Positions 22,260-31,233 of a stretch of DNA of 64,000 nucleotides are shown piece by piece. The notes beneath the pieces were generated by a model that was not told where the DNA came from, searched no databases, and saw only the letters and a program-made list of their open reading frames with translations. The DNA is from Cedecea colo (GTDB taxonomy: Bacteria; Pseudomonadota; Gammaproteobacteria; Enterobacterales; Enterobacteriaceae). Made by a program: the position numbers and the translations under genes. Positions within the stretch are counted from its first letter, which is position 1. Every line of letters begins with the position of its first letter. The stretch is taken from contig NZ_SOYS01000004.1 of NCBI RefSeq assembly GCF_011808225.1, positions 288,548 to 352,547 on the forward strand. The letters run 5' to 3'.

Positions 22260-23666
22260 ATGCGTGTACTGATCAAAAATGGCCTCGTCGTTAACGCCGA
22301 CGGACAGATGAAACAGGACCTGCTGATCGAAGATGGCCTCGTCAGGCACCTTGCCGACGCCATTGAGGTTGAGCAACCCTGTGAAGTGATCGACGCCGAA
22401 GGTTGCTACGTTATGCCCGGCGGCGTTGATGTTCATACCCACTTTAATATTGATACCGGCCTCGCCCGCAGTTGCGATGATTTTTTTACGGGCACCCGCG
22501 CTGCCGCCTGCGGCGGAACCACCACCATCGTCGATCATATGGGCTTCGGCCCGCCCGGCTGTCATCTGCGCCACCAGCTAGAGGTTTATCACGGCTACGC
22601 CGCCTATAAAGCGGTTATTGACTACAGCTTCCACGGCGTGATTCAGCACGTAAACCACGGCGTTCTCGATGAGATCCCTCTCATGGTTGAGGCGGGAATC
22701 AGCAGCTTTAAACTCTACCTGACCTACCAGTACAAACTTAATGACGGCGACATACTCCAGGCCATGCGCCACCTGCATCGCGCCGGGGCGCTGACCACCG
22801 TACACCCGGAGAATGATGCCGTCATCGCCCAGCGGCGGGCGGAGTTTATCAGCGCCGGTAAGACCGCTCCGCGCTACCACGCCCTGAGCCGTCCACTGGA
22901 GTGCGAGGCGGAAGCCATTGCCAGGATGATTAACCTCGCCAAACTGGCCGGAAATGCGCCGCTTTATATCGTTCATCTCTCTAACGGCCTCGGGCTGGAT
23001 TACCTGCGCCTCGCTAAGGCCCGCCATCAGCCGGTATGGGTGGAAACGTGTCCGCAATATTTACTGCTCGACGACCGCTGCTATGAACGTGAGGATGCGC
23101 TGAAGTACTTGCTCAGCCCGCCGCTGCGTAACGCCAGCAATAACGACGCCCTGTGGTGCGGTATTAGCGACGGTTCGATTGATACGGTGGCCACCGACCA
23201 CTGCACTTTCTCCATGGCCCAGCGCCAGCAGATCTCCGGGGGAGACTTTAGCCGCTGCCCGAACGGCCTGCCGGGCGTTGAGAACCGTCTGCTGCTGCTG
23301 TTCTCTCACGGGGTAATGAGCGGACGCATTTCGCCCGAACGCTTCGTGGCGCTGACCAGCGCGAATCCGGCGAAACTGTTCGGCCTCTGGCCGCAAAAAG
23401 GCGTGCTGGCACCGGGGGCCGATGGCGACGTGGCGATCATCGATCCTAAGCGCACCACAACCATCCGCCACGGCATGTTGCATGACAATGCCGACTACTC
23501 TCCCTGGGAAGGCTTTATCTGCCAGGGCGCCATTCGCCAGACGCTCTCCCGAGGCCGGGTTATTTTTGACAACGGCACCTTTACCGGTAACGCCGGACAG
23601 GGCCGCTTTTTACGCCGTAACCCCTTTTCCACCGCTTGCCTCCCCGTCAGCGGACCAGAGAATTAA
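22260..23666 (+). CDS. hyuA: D-phenylhydantoinase-like cyclic amidohydrolase HyuA
   Basis: Ring-opening amidohydrolase of the dihydropyrimidinase family, 468 aa (E. coli 461). Metal ligands: the HxH pair in VDVHTHFNI (about residues 58-66), the carboxylated Lys in SSFKLYLTYQ (about residue 150), His in TTVHPEND and IVHLSNG, and the catalytic Asp in VATDHCTF. E. coli HyuA opens D-phenylhydantoin in vitro; its physiological ring substrate is probably a purine-derived cyclic ureide. It lies 47 bp after ygeY and 12 bp before the carbamate kinase gene. Confidence 0.95.
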   Translation: MRVLIKNGLVVNADGQMKQDLLIEDGLVRHLADAIEVEQPCEVIDAEGCYVMPGGVDVHTHFNIDTGLARSCDDFFTGTRAAACGGTTTIVDHMGFGPPGCHLRHQLEVYHGYAAYKAVIDYSFHGVIQHVNHGVLDEIPLMVEAGISSFKLYLTYQYKLNDGDILQAMRHLHRAGALTTVHPENDAVIAQRRAEFISAGKTAPRYHALSRPLECEAEAIARMINLAKLAGNAPLYIVHLSNGLGLDYLRLAKARHQPVWVETCPQYLLLDDRCYEREDALKYLLSPPLRNASNNDALWCGISDGSIDTVATDHCTFSMAQRQQISGGDFSRCPNGLPGVENRLLLLFSHGVMSGRISPERFVALTSANPAKLFGLWPQKGVLAPGADGDVAIIDPKRTTTIRHGMLHDNADYSPWEGFICQGAIRQTLSRGRVIFDNGTFTGNAGQGRFLRRNPFSTACLPVSGPEN

Positions 23667-23678
23667 AGAGAGGAATCT

Positions 23679-24611
23679 ATGAGTAAGAAAATTGTTCTCG
23701 CCCTCGGCGGGAATGCGCTGGGCAACGATCTTGCAGGACAGATGCAGGCCGTAAAACAGACCTCGCAGGCTATCGCCGACTTAATCGCTCAGGGCCATCA
23801 GGTGGTCGTCACCCACGGCAACGGCCCGCAGGTGGGCATGATCAACCTTGCCTTTGAAGCCGCCGCCAAAACGGAAGCGCATACGCCAATGCTGCCGATG
23901 TCAGTCTGCGTGGCGTTAAGCCAGGGCTATATCGGCTACGATCTGCAAAATGCGCTGCGCGAAGAGCTGGTGTCGCGCAAGCTGGATATCCCGGTCGCGA
24001 CCCTGATTACGCAGGTGGAAGTAGATAAAAACGATGAGGCGTTCCGCACTCCGGACAAACCTATCGGCTCCTTTTTCAGCGAAGAAGAGGCGCAAAAGCT
24101 GACTCAGCAGGGCTACATGATGAAAGAGGACGCCGGTCGCGGCTACCGTCGCGTGGTGGCCTCGCCGAAGCCTGTCGATATTATCGAAAAACAGACGGTG
24201 AAAACGTTGATGGAAGCCTGTCACGTGGTGATTACCGTTGGCGGAGGGGGAATTCCGGTCATTCGCGAAGGCAATCATCTGCGCGGCGTCAGTGCGGTTA
24301 TCGATAAGGATTGGGCCAGCGCAAAACTGGCGGAGATAATTGACGCAGACATGCTGATCGTTCTCACGGCCGTGGAAAAAGTCGCCATCAACTTCGGCAA
24401 GCCCAATGAGCAGTGGCTGGATAAACTGTCGCTGAGCGACGCAGAACGCTTTATTGCCGAAGGCCATTTCGCTAAAGGTTCAATGCTGCCGAAAGTAGAG
24501 GCCGCCGCTGCATTTGCCCGCTCGCGCCCTGGCCGCAAGGCGTTGATTACGGTGCTCAGCAAGGCAAAAGAGGGCATTGAAGGTAAAACCGGCACCCTTA
24601 TTAGCCAGTAA
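23679..24611 (+). CDS. yqeA: Carbamate kinase YqeA
   Basis: Transfers phosphate from carbamoyl phosphate to ADP, giving ATP, ammonia and CO2. 310 aa as usual for ArcC-type kinases. Key blocks: ALGGNALGND (N-terminal glycine loop), VVTHGNGPQVGM, the PSG-like loop KPIGSFFSEEEA, VVASPKP, and ITVGGGGIPVI. It ends the ygeW-yqeA operon, giving the pathway an ATP-forming step that makes sense in anaerobic growth. A hairpin terminator follows. Confidence 0.96.
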   Translation: MSKKIVLALGGNALGNDLAGQMQAVKQTSQAIADLIAQGHQVVVTHGNGPQVGMINLAFEAAAKTEAHTPMLPMSVCVALSQGYIGYDLQNALREELVSRKLDIPVATLITQVEVDKNDEAFRTPDKPIGSFFSEEEAQKLTQQGYMMKEDAGRGYRRVVASPKPVDIIEKQTVKTLMEACHVVITVGGGGIPVIREGNHLRGVSAVIDKDWASAKLAEIIDADMLIVLTAVEKVAINFGKPNEQWLDKLSLSDAERFIAEGHFAKGSMLPKVEAAAAFARSRPGRKALITVLSKAKEGIEGKTGTLISQ

Positions 24612-24651
24612 TCAGCAGCGGATATTGCCAGAGCAACAGAATAAAAGAGCA

Positions 24652-24671
24652 GGCCCGGCAAAGCACGGGCC
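24652..24671. terminator. Terminator between convergent yqeA and xdhC-like genes
   Basis: GGCCCG (24652-24657) pairs with CGGGCC (24666-24671) in the 88-bp gap between the convergent genes, 41 bp after the yqeA stop. The stem is short, and no long T-run follows. Confidence 0.5.
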
Positions 24672-24699
24672 GCCAGCATTATCCATCACGGGTAGTCAT

Positions 24700-25542
24700 T
24701 CAGGCGTCAATGCTTTCCGCTTCACGAAGCCGCTCTTCTGCCCGCGAAGAAGATTTCACCTGGGTCATCAGCCCGCCCGCCGCCCTGTTTTTTACCTGCA
24801 GGAGTTCCGCCAGTATGCTGATAGCAATCTCGTTCGGCGTCTCCGCGCCGATGTCATAGCCTACCGGCGCCCGTAAGCGGTTGATGTCCGCCTCCGGTAC
24901 GCCATTGTCCCGTAACTGGTGCAAAAAGACCTGCACCTTACGGCGGCTGGCCAGCAGGCCCAGCCAGGCAACCGGCCGGGTAATCAGGCTATCCAGCGCC
25001 TCCCTGTCCTGATTATTGGTGGCAATTAATACGAAATCCTCGGGGCGAATGACCATTTCGTCGACAACCCCAGCGAAACTTGACGCATGAATCAGATGCG
25101 TCGACGCGGGAAAATAGTCTGGATTGAGGCTCTCCTGATAAATGTCGCCAACGCCAATATCAAAATCCAGCAGCGCTGCGCCCTGCGCCACCGCGCGATT
25201 GACATGGCCCGCACCAACAAGCCACAGCTTTGGCCGCAGGCCGTGAACGCTGATATAGACTGACATCGCGCCGCCGCAGTCAGATCCCACCGCATCGCTG
25301 CCATTGCGTGCCATCCGGCCATGAAACATTCTCGACGCTTTCTCGCTCAGGGCCTCAAGCGCCTCGGCAATGACTTTACGCTCGACCATGCCGCCGCCGA
25401 TGGTGCCGACAATCGATCCTTCTTCACGAATTAACATCTGGGCAGAGTGCCTCGGGGTCGATCCCCTGCTGTCAACGATCTGCGCCAGGGCGAAGGGACG
25501 GTTTTGTTTTTCAAGTCTCGCTGCTTCTTCGAAAATATTCAT
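24700..25542 (-). CDS. XdhC/CoxI-family molybdenum hydroxylase maturation protein
   Basis: 280 aa with an N-terminal XdhC/CoxI domain (RGSTPRHSAQMLIREEGSIVG, then TIGGGMVE, about residues 25-55) and a C-terminal Rossmann domain beginning LWLVGAGHVNRAVAQGAALL (about residue 130). XdhC proteins bind molybdenum cofactor and help insert its sulfido ligand into xanthine dehydrogenase-type enzymes. The conserved Cys in GSDCGGAMSVYI is present. Together with MocA and the hydroxylase genes downstream it makes a maturation set. It is shorter than E. coli YqeB (about 540 aa), so that symbol is not used. Confidence 0.88.
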   Translation of the reverse strand: MNIFEEAARLEKQNRPFALAQIVDSRGSTPRHSAQMLIREEGSIVGTIGGGMVERKVIAEALEALSEKASRMFHGRMARNGSDAVGSDCGGAMSVYISVHGLRPKLWLVGAGHVNRAVAQGAALLDFDIGVGDIYQESLNPDYFPASTHLIHASSFAGVVDEMVIRPEDFVLIATNNQDREALDSLITRPVAWLGLLASRRKVQVFLHQLRDNGVPEADINRLRAPVGYDIGAETPNEIAISILAELLQVKNRAAGGLMTQVKSSSRAEERLREAESIDA

Positions 25543-26147
25543 ACCAACCTCAACAGATATTTCTCTGACCTGTAGTCTGCGGCTTCATGACACACCCTGC
25601 GTCGCTCTTATGCCTGTCCTCGCTCGGTTCATGCTTTCTCAGTTTGAGAAGTTCACGCTCAAGGAGAATTCGCCGGGAGAGGCACACCTTCCATTAATGC
25701 AATGTTCATGCTTATCTGTGACTTTTGTTTTCAAAGCGTGAGCCGGAGCATTTTCAGGAGGTGATGCAAGTAGAAGTTGCGACATCGCACATATTATTAC
25801 CCCAACGCCGCTGCGGACGTTTAAATCGCTTCACGCCCGGCTCCCGTTATTCTCGTCGCCCCGTTGAAAGTAAAGTCGGAATACGCGACCAAATTATCAT
25901 TGTGATATTTCCTCTCTATTTTTGAGAAATAACACCGCGCTAAAAAAAAGAGTGAGTTTAATTCGCATTAAGCTGCGGTGAAATAACGCACACCACGACG
26001 CTGAGTTTCGAGCCACCTCACAAAATCATTATTCCCAACGGCACTCTCTTCATAACTGGTGTGATTGTTGCTCTGCTCCGATTACCCCGTCGGGATGATG
26101 ACTCTACCGGCAATGTCGATCTTACAAATAAGTCTAAGGAGAGGGTT
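25543..26147. promoter_or_regulatory. Control region between the xdhC-like gene and ygfK
   Basis: 605 bp without a convincing gene. A YgeV-type dyad TATCATTGTGATA lies at 25895-25907, flanked by AAAT as in the ygeV-ygeW copy, and a sigma-54 promoter follows at 26057. The rest (25543-25890) shows nothing I can name. Confidence 0.7.
26057..26072 (+). promoter_or_regulatory. Sigma-54 promoter of ygfK
   Basis: TGGTGTGATTGTTGCT has GG and GC exactly 10 bp apart and a consensus -12 half (TTGCT). It lies 76 bp upstream of the ygfK ATG and about 165 bp after the dyad at 25895. Confidence 0.75.
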
Positions 26148-29100
26148 ATGGGAGATATTATGCGTCCCGTCCCGTTTGAGGAACTTTTGACGCGCATTTT
26201 CGATGAATATCAGAATCAAAAATCTATATTTGGCATTCCCGAGCAGCAATTCTATGCGCCGAAAACACATCACCCGCTACAGGTATTTGGCGAAAGCTGC
26301 GCAACGCCTCTCGGCCCCGCTGCCGGGCCGCACACGCAACTGGCGCAGAATATCATTACCGCCTGGCTCACTGGCGGCCGGTTTATCGAACTTAAAACCG
26401 TCCAGATCCTCGACCGGCTGGAGCTTGAGAAACCCTGTATCGATGCGGAAGACGAATGTTTTAATACCGAATGGTCCACCGAATTCACCCTTAAGAAAGC
26501 CTGGGATGAATACCTCAAAGCCTGGTTTGTACTTCATCTGCTGGAGCAGGTTTTCCCGCTGACGCCGAATAGCGGCGGCAAATCGTTTATTTTCAATATG
26601 AGCGTCGGTTACAACCTTGACGGCATTAAGCAGCCGCCGATGCAGGAATTTATCGACAATCTGATGGACGCTTCCTCCCATCCTAAATTCATGCGCTATC
26701 GCGACACGCTCAACCGCTGGGTACATGACAAAGCGTTTATTGCCCGGCTCCCGCAAGGCACCCGTATTTCTGAGCTTGATACGCTGGCGCAGCGCGTTCC
26801 CGCCACGCTGGTACGTGGCGTTACCCTCTCGACCATGCATGGCTGCCCGCCGGATGAAATAGAAGCCATCTGCCGCTACATGTTGGAAGAGAAAAATATC
26901 AGCACCTTCGTGAAGCTGAATCCGACGCTGCTGGGCTATCCGCGCGTGCGCGAAATCCTCGACGCCTGCGGCTTTGACTATATCGGACTAAATGAAGCCT
27001 CATTCGAACACGATCTGAAGCTCGATCGGGCTCTCGGCATGCTCACCCGCCTGATGGCGCTGGCTAAAACGCATAATCTGGGCTTCGGCGTTAAGCTGAC
27101 CAACACCCTGGGCACCATTAATCATAAAGGCGCCCTTCCCGGTGATGAGATGTATATGTCCGGGCGCGCGCTGTTCCCGCTGTCGATCAATGTTGCTGCC
27201 CTGCTCTCCAGGGCGTTTGACGGCACGTTGCCCATCTCCTATTCCGGCGGCGCCAGCCAGCTCAACATCCGCGACATTTTCGAGACCGGCATTCGTCCGA
27301 TAACCATGGCCACCGATCTGCTGAAACCGGGCGGCTATCTCCGTCTGGCCGAGTGTATGCGCGAGCTGGAGAAAGCCGACGGCTGGACTATGACGCGGGT
27401 TGACGTTGACCGTCTGAATGCGCTGGCAGAGAAAGCGGTCAGCATGGCCTGGACCCAGAAACAGTGGAAGCCGGAAGACCGCATTGACGTTGGTGAGCCG
27501 CTGCCGCCGATCGACTGCTATGTGGCCCCTTGCGTCACCGCCTGTGCCATCAAGCAGGATATCCCGGAGTATATCCGCCTGCTGGGCGAACATCGCTATG
27601 CCGACGCGCTGGAGCTTATCTACCAGCGTAACGCGCTGCCAGCCATTACCGGCCATATCTGCGATCACCAGTGTCAGTACAACTGTACCCGCCTGGATTA
27701 CGACAGCGCGCTGAATATCCGCGAATTGAAAAAAGTCGCGCTGGAAAAGGGCTGGGATGAATACCAGAAGCGCTGGCACAAACCGGCCGGGTCAGGATCG
27801 ATGCATCCGGTAGCGGTGATTGGCGCAGGTCCGGCTGGTCTGGCTGCGGGTTACTTTCTCGCACGCGCCGGATATCCGGTCACGCTGTTTGAGCGGGAAG
27901 CGAATGCGGGCGGCGTGGTACAGAACATTATTCCGCAGTTCCGCATTCCGGGTGAGCTTATCCACCATGATATCGACTTCGTGGTGAGTCATGGGGTAAA
28001 TATCATTTACGGCTGCGATCCGCATCTGACGATAGACAAACTCCGGGCACAGGGCTTCCGCTACGTGCTGGTGGGAACCGGCACCGACAAAAACAGCGGC
28101 GTGAAGCTGCGTGGCGACAATCAGAACGTGTATAAATCGCTGCCGTTCCTGCGAGACTTCAACCGTGGCGATAAGCTGCAGCTGGGCAAGCATGTGGCCA
28201 TTGTGGGCGCAGGCAACACCGCCATGGACTGCGCCCGCGCCGCGCTACGGGTGCCCGGCGTAGAAAGCGCCACTATCCTGTATCGTCGCTCCCGACAGGA
28301 GATGCCTGCCTGGCGTGAAGAGTACGAAGAGGCCCTGCACGATGGGGTTAATTTCGAATGGCTGTGCAACCCGGAACAGTTCAACGCTGATGGCACTCTC
28401 GTGGTACGCATGATGAAGCTGGGCGATGCCGATGAAAAAGGGCGCCGCCGCCCGGTTGAAACGGACGATACCCGCCTCCTCCAGGCTGACGCGCTTATTA
28501 CCGCTATCGGCGAGCAACAGGATGGCGAGGCGCTGTCGGCGATAGGCATTCCGCTGGACCCGCAGGGCTGGCCGCTGGTCAACGCCGCAGGTGAAAGCAG
28601 CAGAAACAACGTCTTCCTGATTGGCGACGTTCAGCGCGGCCCCTCATCCATCGTCTCCGCGATTGGCAACGCCCGTCGGGCCACGGACGAGATTCTGGCG
28701 CGGGAAAACATCGCCAGCCATCACGGCAACAAACGCTGGAACAATGTCGATCCGGCGGAGATCTATCAGCGTAAAGGCGCCATCGCCATCACCCAGGTTG
28801 ATAAGGACGATCGGGACGCCTTTGTCGCGCAGGAAGCCAGCCGCTGCCTGGAGTGTAACTATGTTTGCAGCAAGTGCGTTGACGTCTGCCCGAATCGCGC
28901 CAACGTCTCCATCGCCGTTCCGGGCTTCCAGAACCGCTTCCAGACGCTGCATCTTGATGCTTATTGCAACGAATGCGGCAACTGCGCCCAGTTCTGCCCG
29001 TGGCAGGGACGTCCTTATCAAGACAAAGTGACCGTCTTTAGCCTTGAGCAGGATTTTATCAATAGCAGCAATCCGGGCTTCTACATTGAGAACGGCAAGG

Positions 29101-29252
29101 TGCGCATACGCCAGGACGGCGAGATCTGGCAGCTCAATATAAGCCCTGACGGACGCTTCACCGCCGCTCCTGCACAGCTTGACGCCATGTGCCGCATCAT
29201 CAGCCACGTTCATCAGCACCACAGCTATCTGCTGGGAGGAGTTGAAGTATGA
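26148..29252 (+). CDS. ygfK: Iron-sulfur flavoprotein YgfK
   Basis: Large oxidoreductase, 1034 aa from ATG 26148 (E. coli 1032). The start is supported by AAGGAGAGG and by MGDIMRPVPFEELLTRIFDEY. Domains: a dihydroorotate dehydrogenase-like barrel (about 1-450), an Fe-S glutamate synthase small-subunit-type domain (CYVAPCVTACAIKQDIPEY, then CDHQCQYNCTR), a FAD/NAD(P) pair (AVIGAGPAGLAAGYFLARAG about 585; AIVGAGNTAMDCARAAL about 720) and a ferredoxin C-terminus (CNYVCSKCVDVCPNRAN, CNECGNCAQFCPW). Named a putative selenate reductase in E. coli, but recent gut urate work ties ygfK to purine breakdown. It is translationally coupled to ssnA by ATGA. Confidence 0.95.
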   Translation: MGDIMRPVPFEELLTRIFDEYQNQKSIFGIPEQQFYAPKTHHPLQVFGESCATPLGPAAGPHTQLAQNIITAWLTGGRFIELKTVQILDRLELEKPCIDAEDECFNTEWSTEFTLKKAWDEYLKAWFVLHLLEQVFPLTPNSGGKSFIFNMSVGYNLDGIKQPPMQEFIDNLMDASSHPKFMRYRDTLNRWVHDKAFIARLPQGTRISELDTLAQRVPATLVRGVTLSTMHGCPPDEIEAICRYMLEEKNISTFVKLNPTLLGYPRVREILDACGFDYIGLNEASFEHDLKLDRALGMLTRLMALAKTHNLGFGVKLTNTLGTINHKGALPGDEMYMSGRALFPLSINVAALLSRAFDGTLPISYSGGASQLNIRDIFETGIRPITMATDLLKPGGYLRLAECMRELEKADGWTMTRVDVDRLNALAEKAVSMAWTQKQWKPEDRIDVGEPLPPIDCYVAPCVTACAIKQDIPEYIRLLGEHRYADALELIYQRNALPAITGHICDHQCQYNCTRLDYDSALNIRELKKVALEKGWDEYQKRWHKPAGSGSMHPVAVIGAGPAGLAAGYFLARAGYPVTLFEREANAGGVVQNIIPQFRIPGELIHHDIDFVVSHGVNIIYGCDPHLTIDKLRAQGFRYVLVGTGTDKNSGVKLRGDNQNVYKSLPFLRDFNRGDKLQLGKHVAIVGAGNTAMDCARAALRVPGVESATILYRRSRQEMPAWREEYEEALHDGVNFEWLCNPEQFNADGTLVVRMMKLGDADEKGRRRPVETDDTRLLQADALITAIGEQQDGEALSAIGIPLDPQGWPLVNAAGESSRNNVFLIGDVQRGPSSIVSAIGNARRATDEILARENIASHHGNKRWNNVDPAEIYQRKGAIAITQVDKDDRDAFVAQEASRCLECNYVCSKCVDVCPNRANVSIAVPGFQNRFQTLHLDAYCNECGNCAQFCPWQGRPYQDKVTVFSLEQDFINSSNPGFYIENGKVRIRQDGEIWQLNISPDGRFTAAPAQLDAMCRIISHVHQHHSYLLGGVEV

Positions 29253-30583
29253 GTATCGTCATTCTGAAAAATGCCACCGCCGCGCAGCTCTGCCCGGCGA
29301 AAGTGTGGGAAAACGTCGATATTGCCATTGAGAATGACAAGATCCTCGACGTAGGGCCAGCGCTGAGCCAGCGCTACCCGCAGGCGCAAATCAAAGAGAT
29401 GCACGGGCGGCTGGTGATGCCCGGTATGGTCTGCTCCCACAACCATTTTTACTCCGGCCTGTCGCGCGGCATTCAGGCGAAGATTGCCCCCAGCCCGGAC
29501 TTTATCTCGACGCTAAAAAATCTCTGGTGGCGTCTCGACCGAGCGCTGGACGAAGAATCGCTTTACTACAGCGGCCTTATCTGCGCCATGGAAGCGGTGC
29601 GCAGCGGTTGTACGGCGGTTATTGACCATCACGCGTCGCCTGAATATATCGCGGGCTCTTTAAGCCAGCTTCGTAACGCCTTTCTCAGGGTGGGCCTGCG
29701 CGGAATGACCTGCTTCGAAACCACCGACCGAAACGGCGGTCTGAAGGAGTTGCGGGCGGGCGTGGAAGAGAATATCCGCTTCGCCAACGAGATAGACGCC
29801 GCCCGGCAAAAAGGCGATGAGCCCTGGCTGGTGGAAGCGCATATCGGTGCCCATGCTCCCTTCACCGTGCCTGACGAAGGGCTATTGATGCTAAGCGAAG
29901 CGCTGAAAGCGACCCGTCGCGGGCTGCATATTCATGCCGCCGAAGACAGTTACGACGTTTCACATAGCCACCATCACTACGGTAAAGACCTGCTGGTGCG
30001 GCTGGATGAGTTCGGCCTGATCGACAGCAAAACGTTAATTGCCCATGGCCTGTATATCTCTGATGCCGACGTCGAAGTGCTCAATTCACGGGACGCTTTT
30101 CTGGTCCATAACGCCCGCTCCAATATGAATAATCACGTTGGCTATAACCCTCGCCTGGCGGAAATCCGCAACCTTGCGCTGGGCACCGACGGTATCGGCT
30201 CAGATATGTTTGAAGAGATGAAGTTTGCCTTCTTTAAACATCGTGATGCCGGCGGCCCGCTGTGGCCGGACAGTTTCGCAAATGCGCTCTATAACGGTAA
30301 CACGTTGTTAAGCCGCAACTTCAACGCTCGTTTTGGCCGCCTGGAGGCGGGCTGCAAAGCGGATCTCACCATCTGCGACTATCTACCGCCCACGCCGCTG
30401 ATGGCAGAGAACATCGCCGGGCATATTGCCTTTGGTCTCGGTTCAAACAGCGTACACAGCGTGATGGTAAACGGGGTGATGATCTATGAAGATCGCCAGT
30501 TTGCCTTCGACGCCGCGCCCATCTTCCGGGAAGCGCAGAAAGTGGCAGAGAAAATGTGGCGACGCATGGATGCCCTGCCCTGA
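29249..30583 (+). CDS. ssnA: Amidohydrolase SsnA
   Basis: Amidohydrolase of the ATZ/TRZ/chlorohydrolase group, 444 aa (E. coli 442). Metal motif PGMVCSHNHFYSGLSRG (about residues 56-72), LHIHAAEDSYD, a His in LIAHGLYIS, and the Asp in LALGTDGIGSDM are all present. Family members deaminate or hydrolyse N-heterocycles, which fits the purine block. Its ATG overlaps the ygfK stop as ATGA. A good terminator lies 25 bp downstream. Confidence 0.94.
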   Translation: MSIVILKNATAAQLCPAKVWENVDIAIENDKILDVGPALSQRYPQAQIKEMHGRLVMPGMVCSHNHFYSGLSRGIQAKIAPSPDFISTLKNLWWRLDRALDEESLYYSGLICAMEAVRSGCTAVIDHHASPEYIAGSLSQLRNAFLRVGLRGMTCFETTDRNGGLKELRAGVEENIRFANEIDAARQKGDEPWLVEAHIGAHAPFTVPDEGLLMLSEALKATRRGLHIHAAEDSYDVSHSHHHYGKDLLVRLDEFGLIDSKTLIAHGLYISDADVEVLNSRDAFLVHNARSNMNNHVGYNPRLAEIRNLALGTDGIGSDMFEEMKFAFFKHRDAGGPLWPDSFANALYNGNTLLSRNFNARFGRLEAGCKADLTICDYLPPTPLMAENIAGHIAFGLGSNSVHSVMVNGVMIYEDRQFAFDAAPIFREAQKVAEKMWRRMDALP

Positions 30584-30607
30584 CAGACAACGAAAACCCG
30601 CTAACAG

Positions 30608-30637
30608 GCCCGGCCCGTCCATAGCCGGGCTTTTCTT
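30608..30637 (+). terminator. Intrinsic terminator after ssnA
   Basis: GCCCGGC (30608-30614) pairs with GCCGGGC (30624-30630), followed by TTTTCTT. It ends the ygfK-ssnA transcript. Confidence 0.85.
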
Positions 30638-30675
30638 CGAGAGCGGTGTGAAATTTAGAAGGTGTTTTGCCGAAT

Positions 30676-30712
30676 AACGGTACGCTTATCCGGCCTGTAG
30701 ACGCTGATGCGG
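30676..30712. repeat. REP-like fragment
   Basis: The sequence TTATCCGGCCTGTAGACG resembles half of an enterobacterial REP/BIME unit, located between convergent ssnA and ygfS. Only one arm is convincing. Confidence 0.4.
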
Positions 30713-30756
30713 AGCGTTGACGATGCTGGTCTACGGAAAAATACCGACCCGCAGGT

Positions 30757-31233
30757 TTACAGGTTCAGCAGCGCGGCGGTGGCGATGTTGCGCTGCCTTT
30801 GCAATTCCGTCAGATGCTGTTCGGTCATTTTAGTTAATGCTGCCGTCGGGCAGACATCCACGCAGGCCGGGCCGCGCTCCCGCTCGCCGCAAAGATCGCA
30901 CTTCACAATCACCGGAGCCTGTCCGATGCGGGTTTCGATGGTGATGGCGCCAAACGGACAGGCCACCACGCAACTCTGGCAGCCGATACAGCGGCTGGCA
31001 TCGGCCTCTACCCGCGCTGAGCCCATCGCGAGCGCGCCGCAAGGGCAGGCTTCCACACAGGGCGCATTCTCACACTGATGACACATCACGGGCACGCTAA
31101 GACTATCAAGGCGCATTACTCTGAGACGCGGATTAAACTCTGCGCCTGCGGTGACATGCTCCAGCGCGCAGGCCACCTCGCAGGTTCGACAGCCGATGCA
31201 CGCGTGCGGACTGGCGACGATAAAACTGGTCAT
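30757..31233 (-). CDS. ygfS: 4Fe-4S ferredoxin-type protein YgfS
   Basis: Electron carrier with four Fe-S cluster motifs, 158 aa from ATG 31233. Cys patterns: CIGCRTCEVACALEH (about 12), CHQCENAPCVEACP (about 49), CIGCQSCVVACP (about 85) and CDLCGERERGPACVDVCP (about 112). It is of the HycB/DmsB-like polyferredoxin class. It overlaps the ygfT stop by ATGA and is therefore co-translated with it, probably handing electrons to or from the ygfT flavoprotein and FdhF. Confidence 0.9.
   Translation of the reverse strand: MTSFIVASPHACIGCRTCEVACALEHVTAGAEFNPRLRVMRLDSLSVPVMCHQCENAPCVEACPCGALAMGSARVEADASRCIGCQSCVVACPFGAITIETRIGQAPVIVKCDLCGERERGPACVDVCPTAALTKMTEQHLTELQRQRNIATAALLNL

Noticed and set aside
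24700..25542. Calling this gene yqeB
   Set aside because: At 280 aa it is about half the length of E. coli YqeB and has the two-domain XdhC layout.
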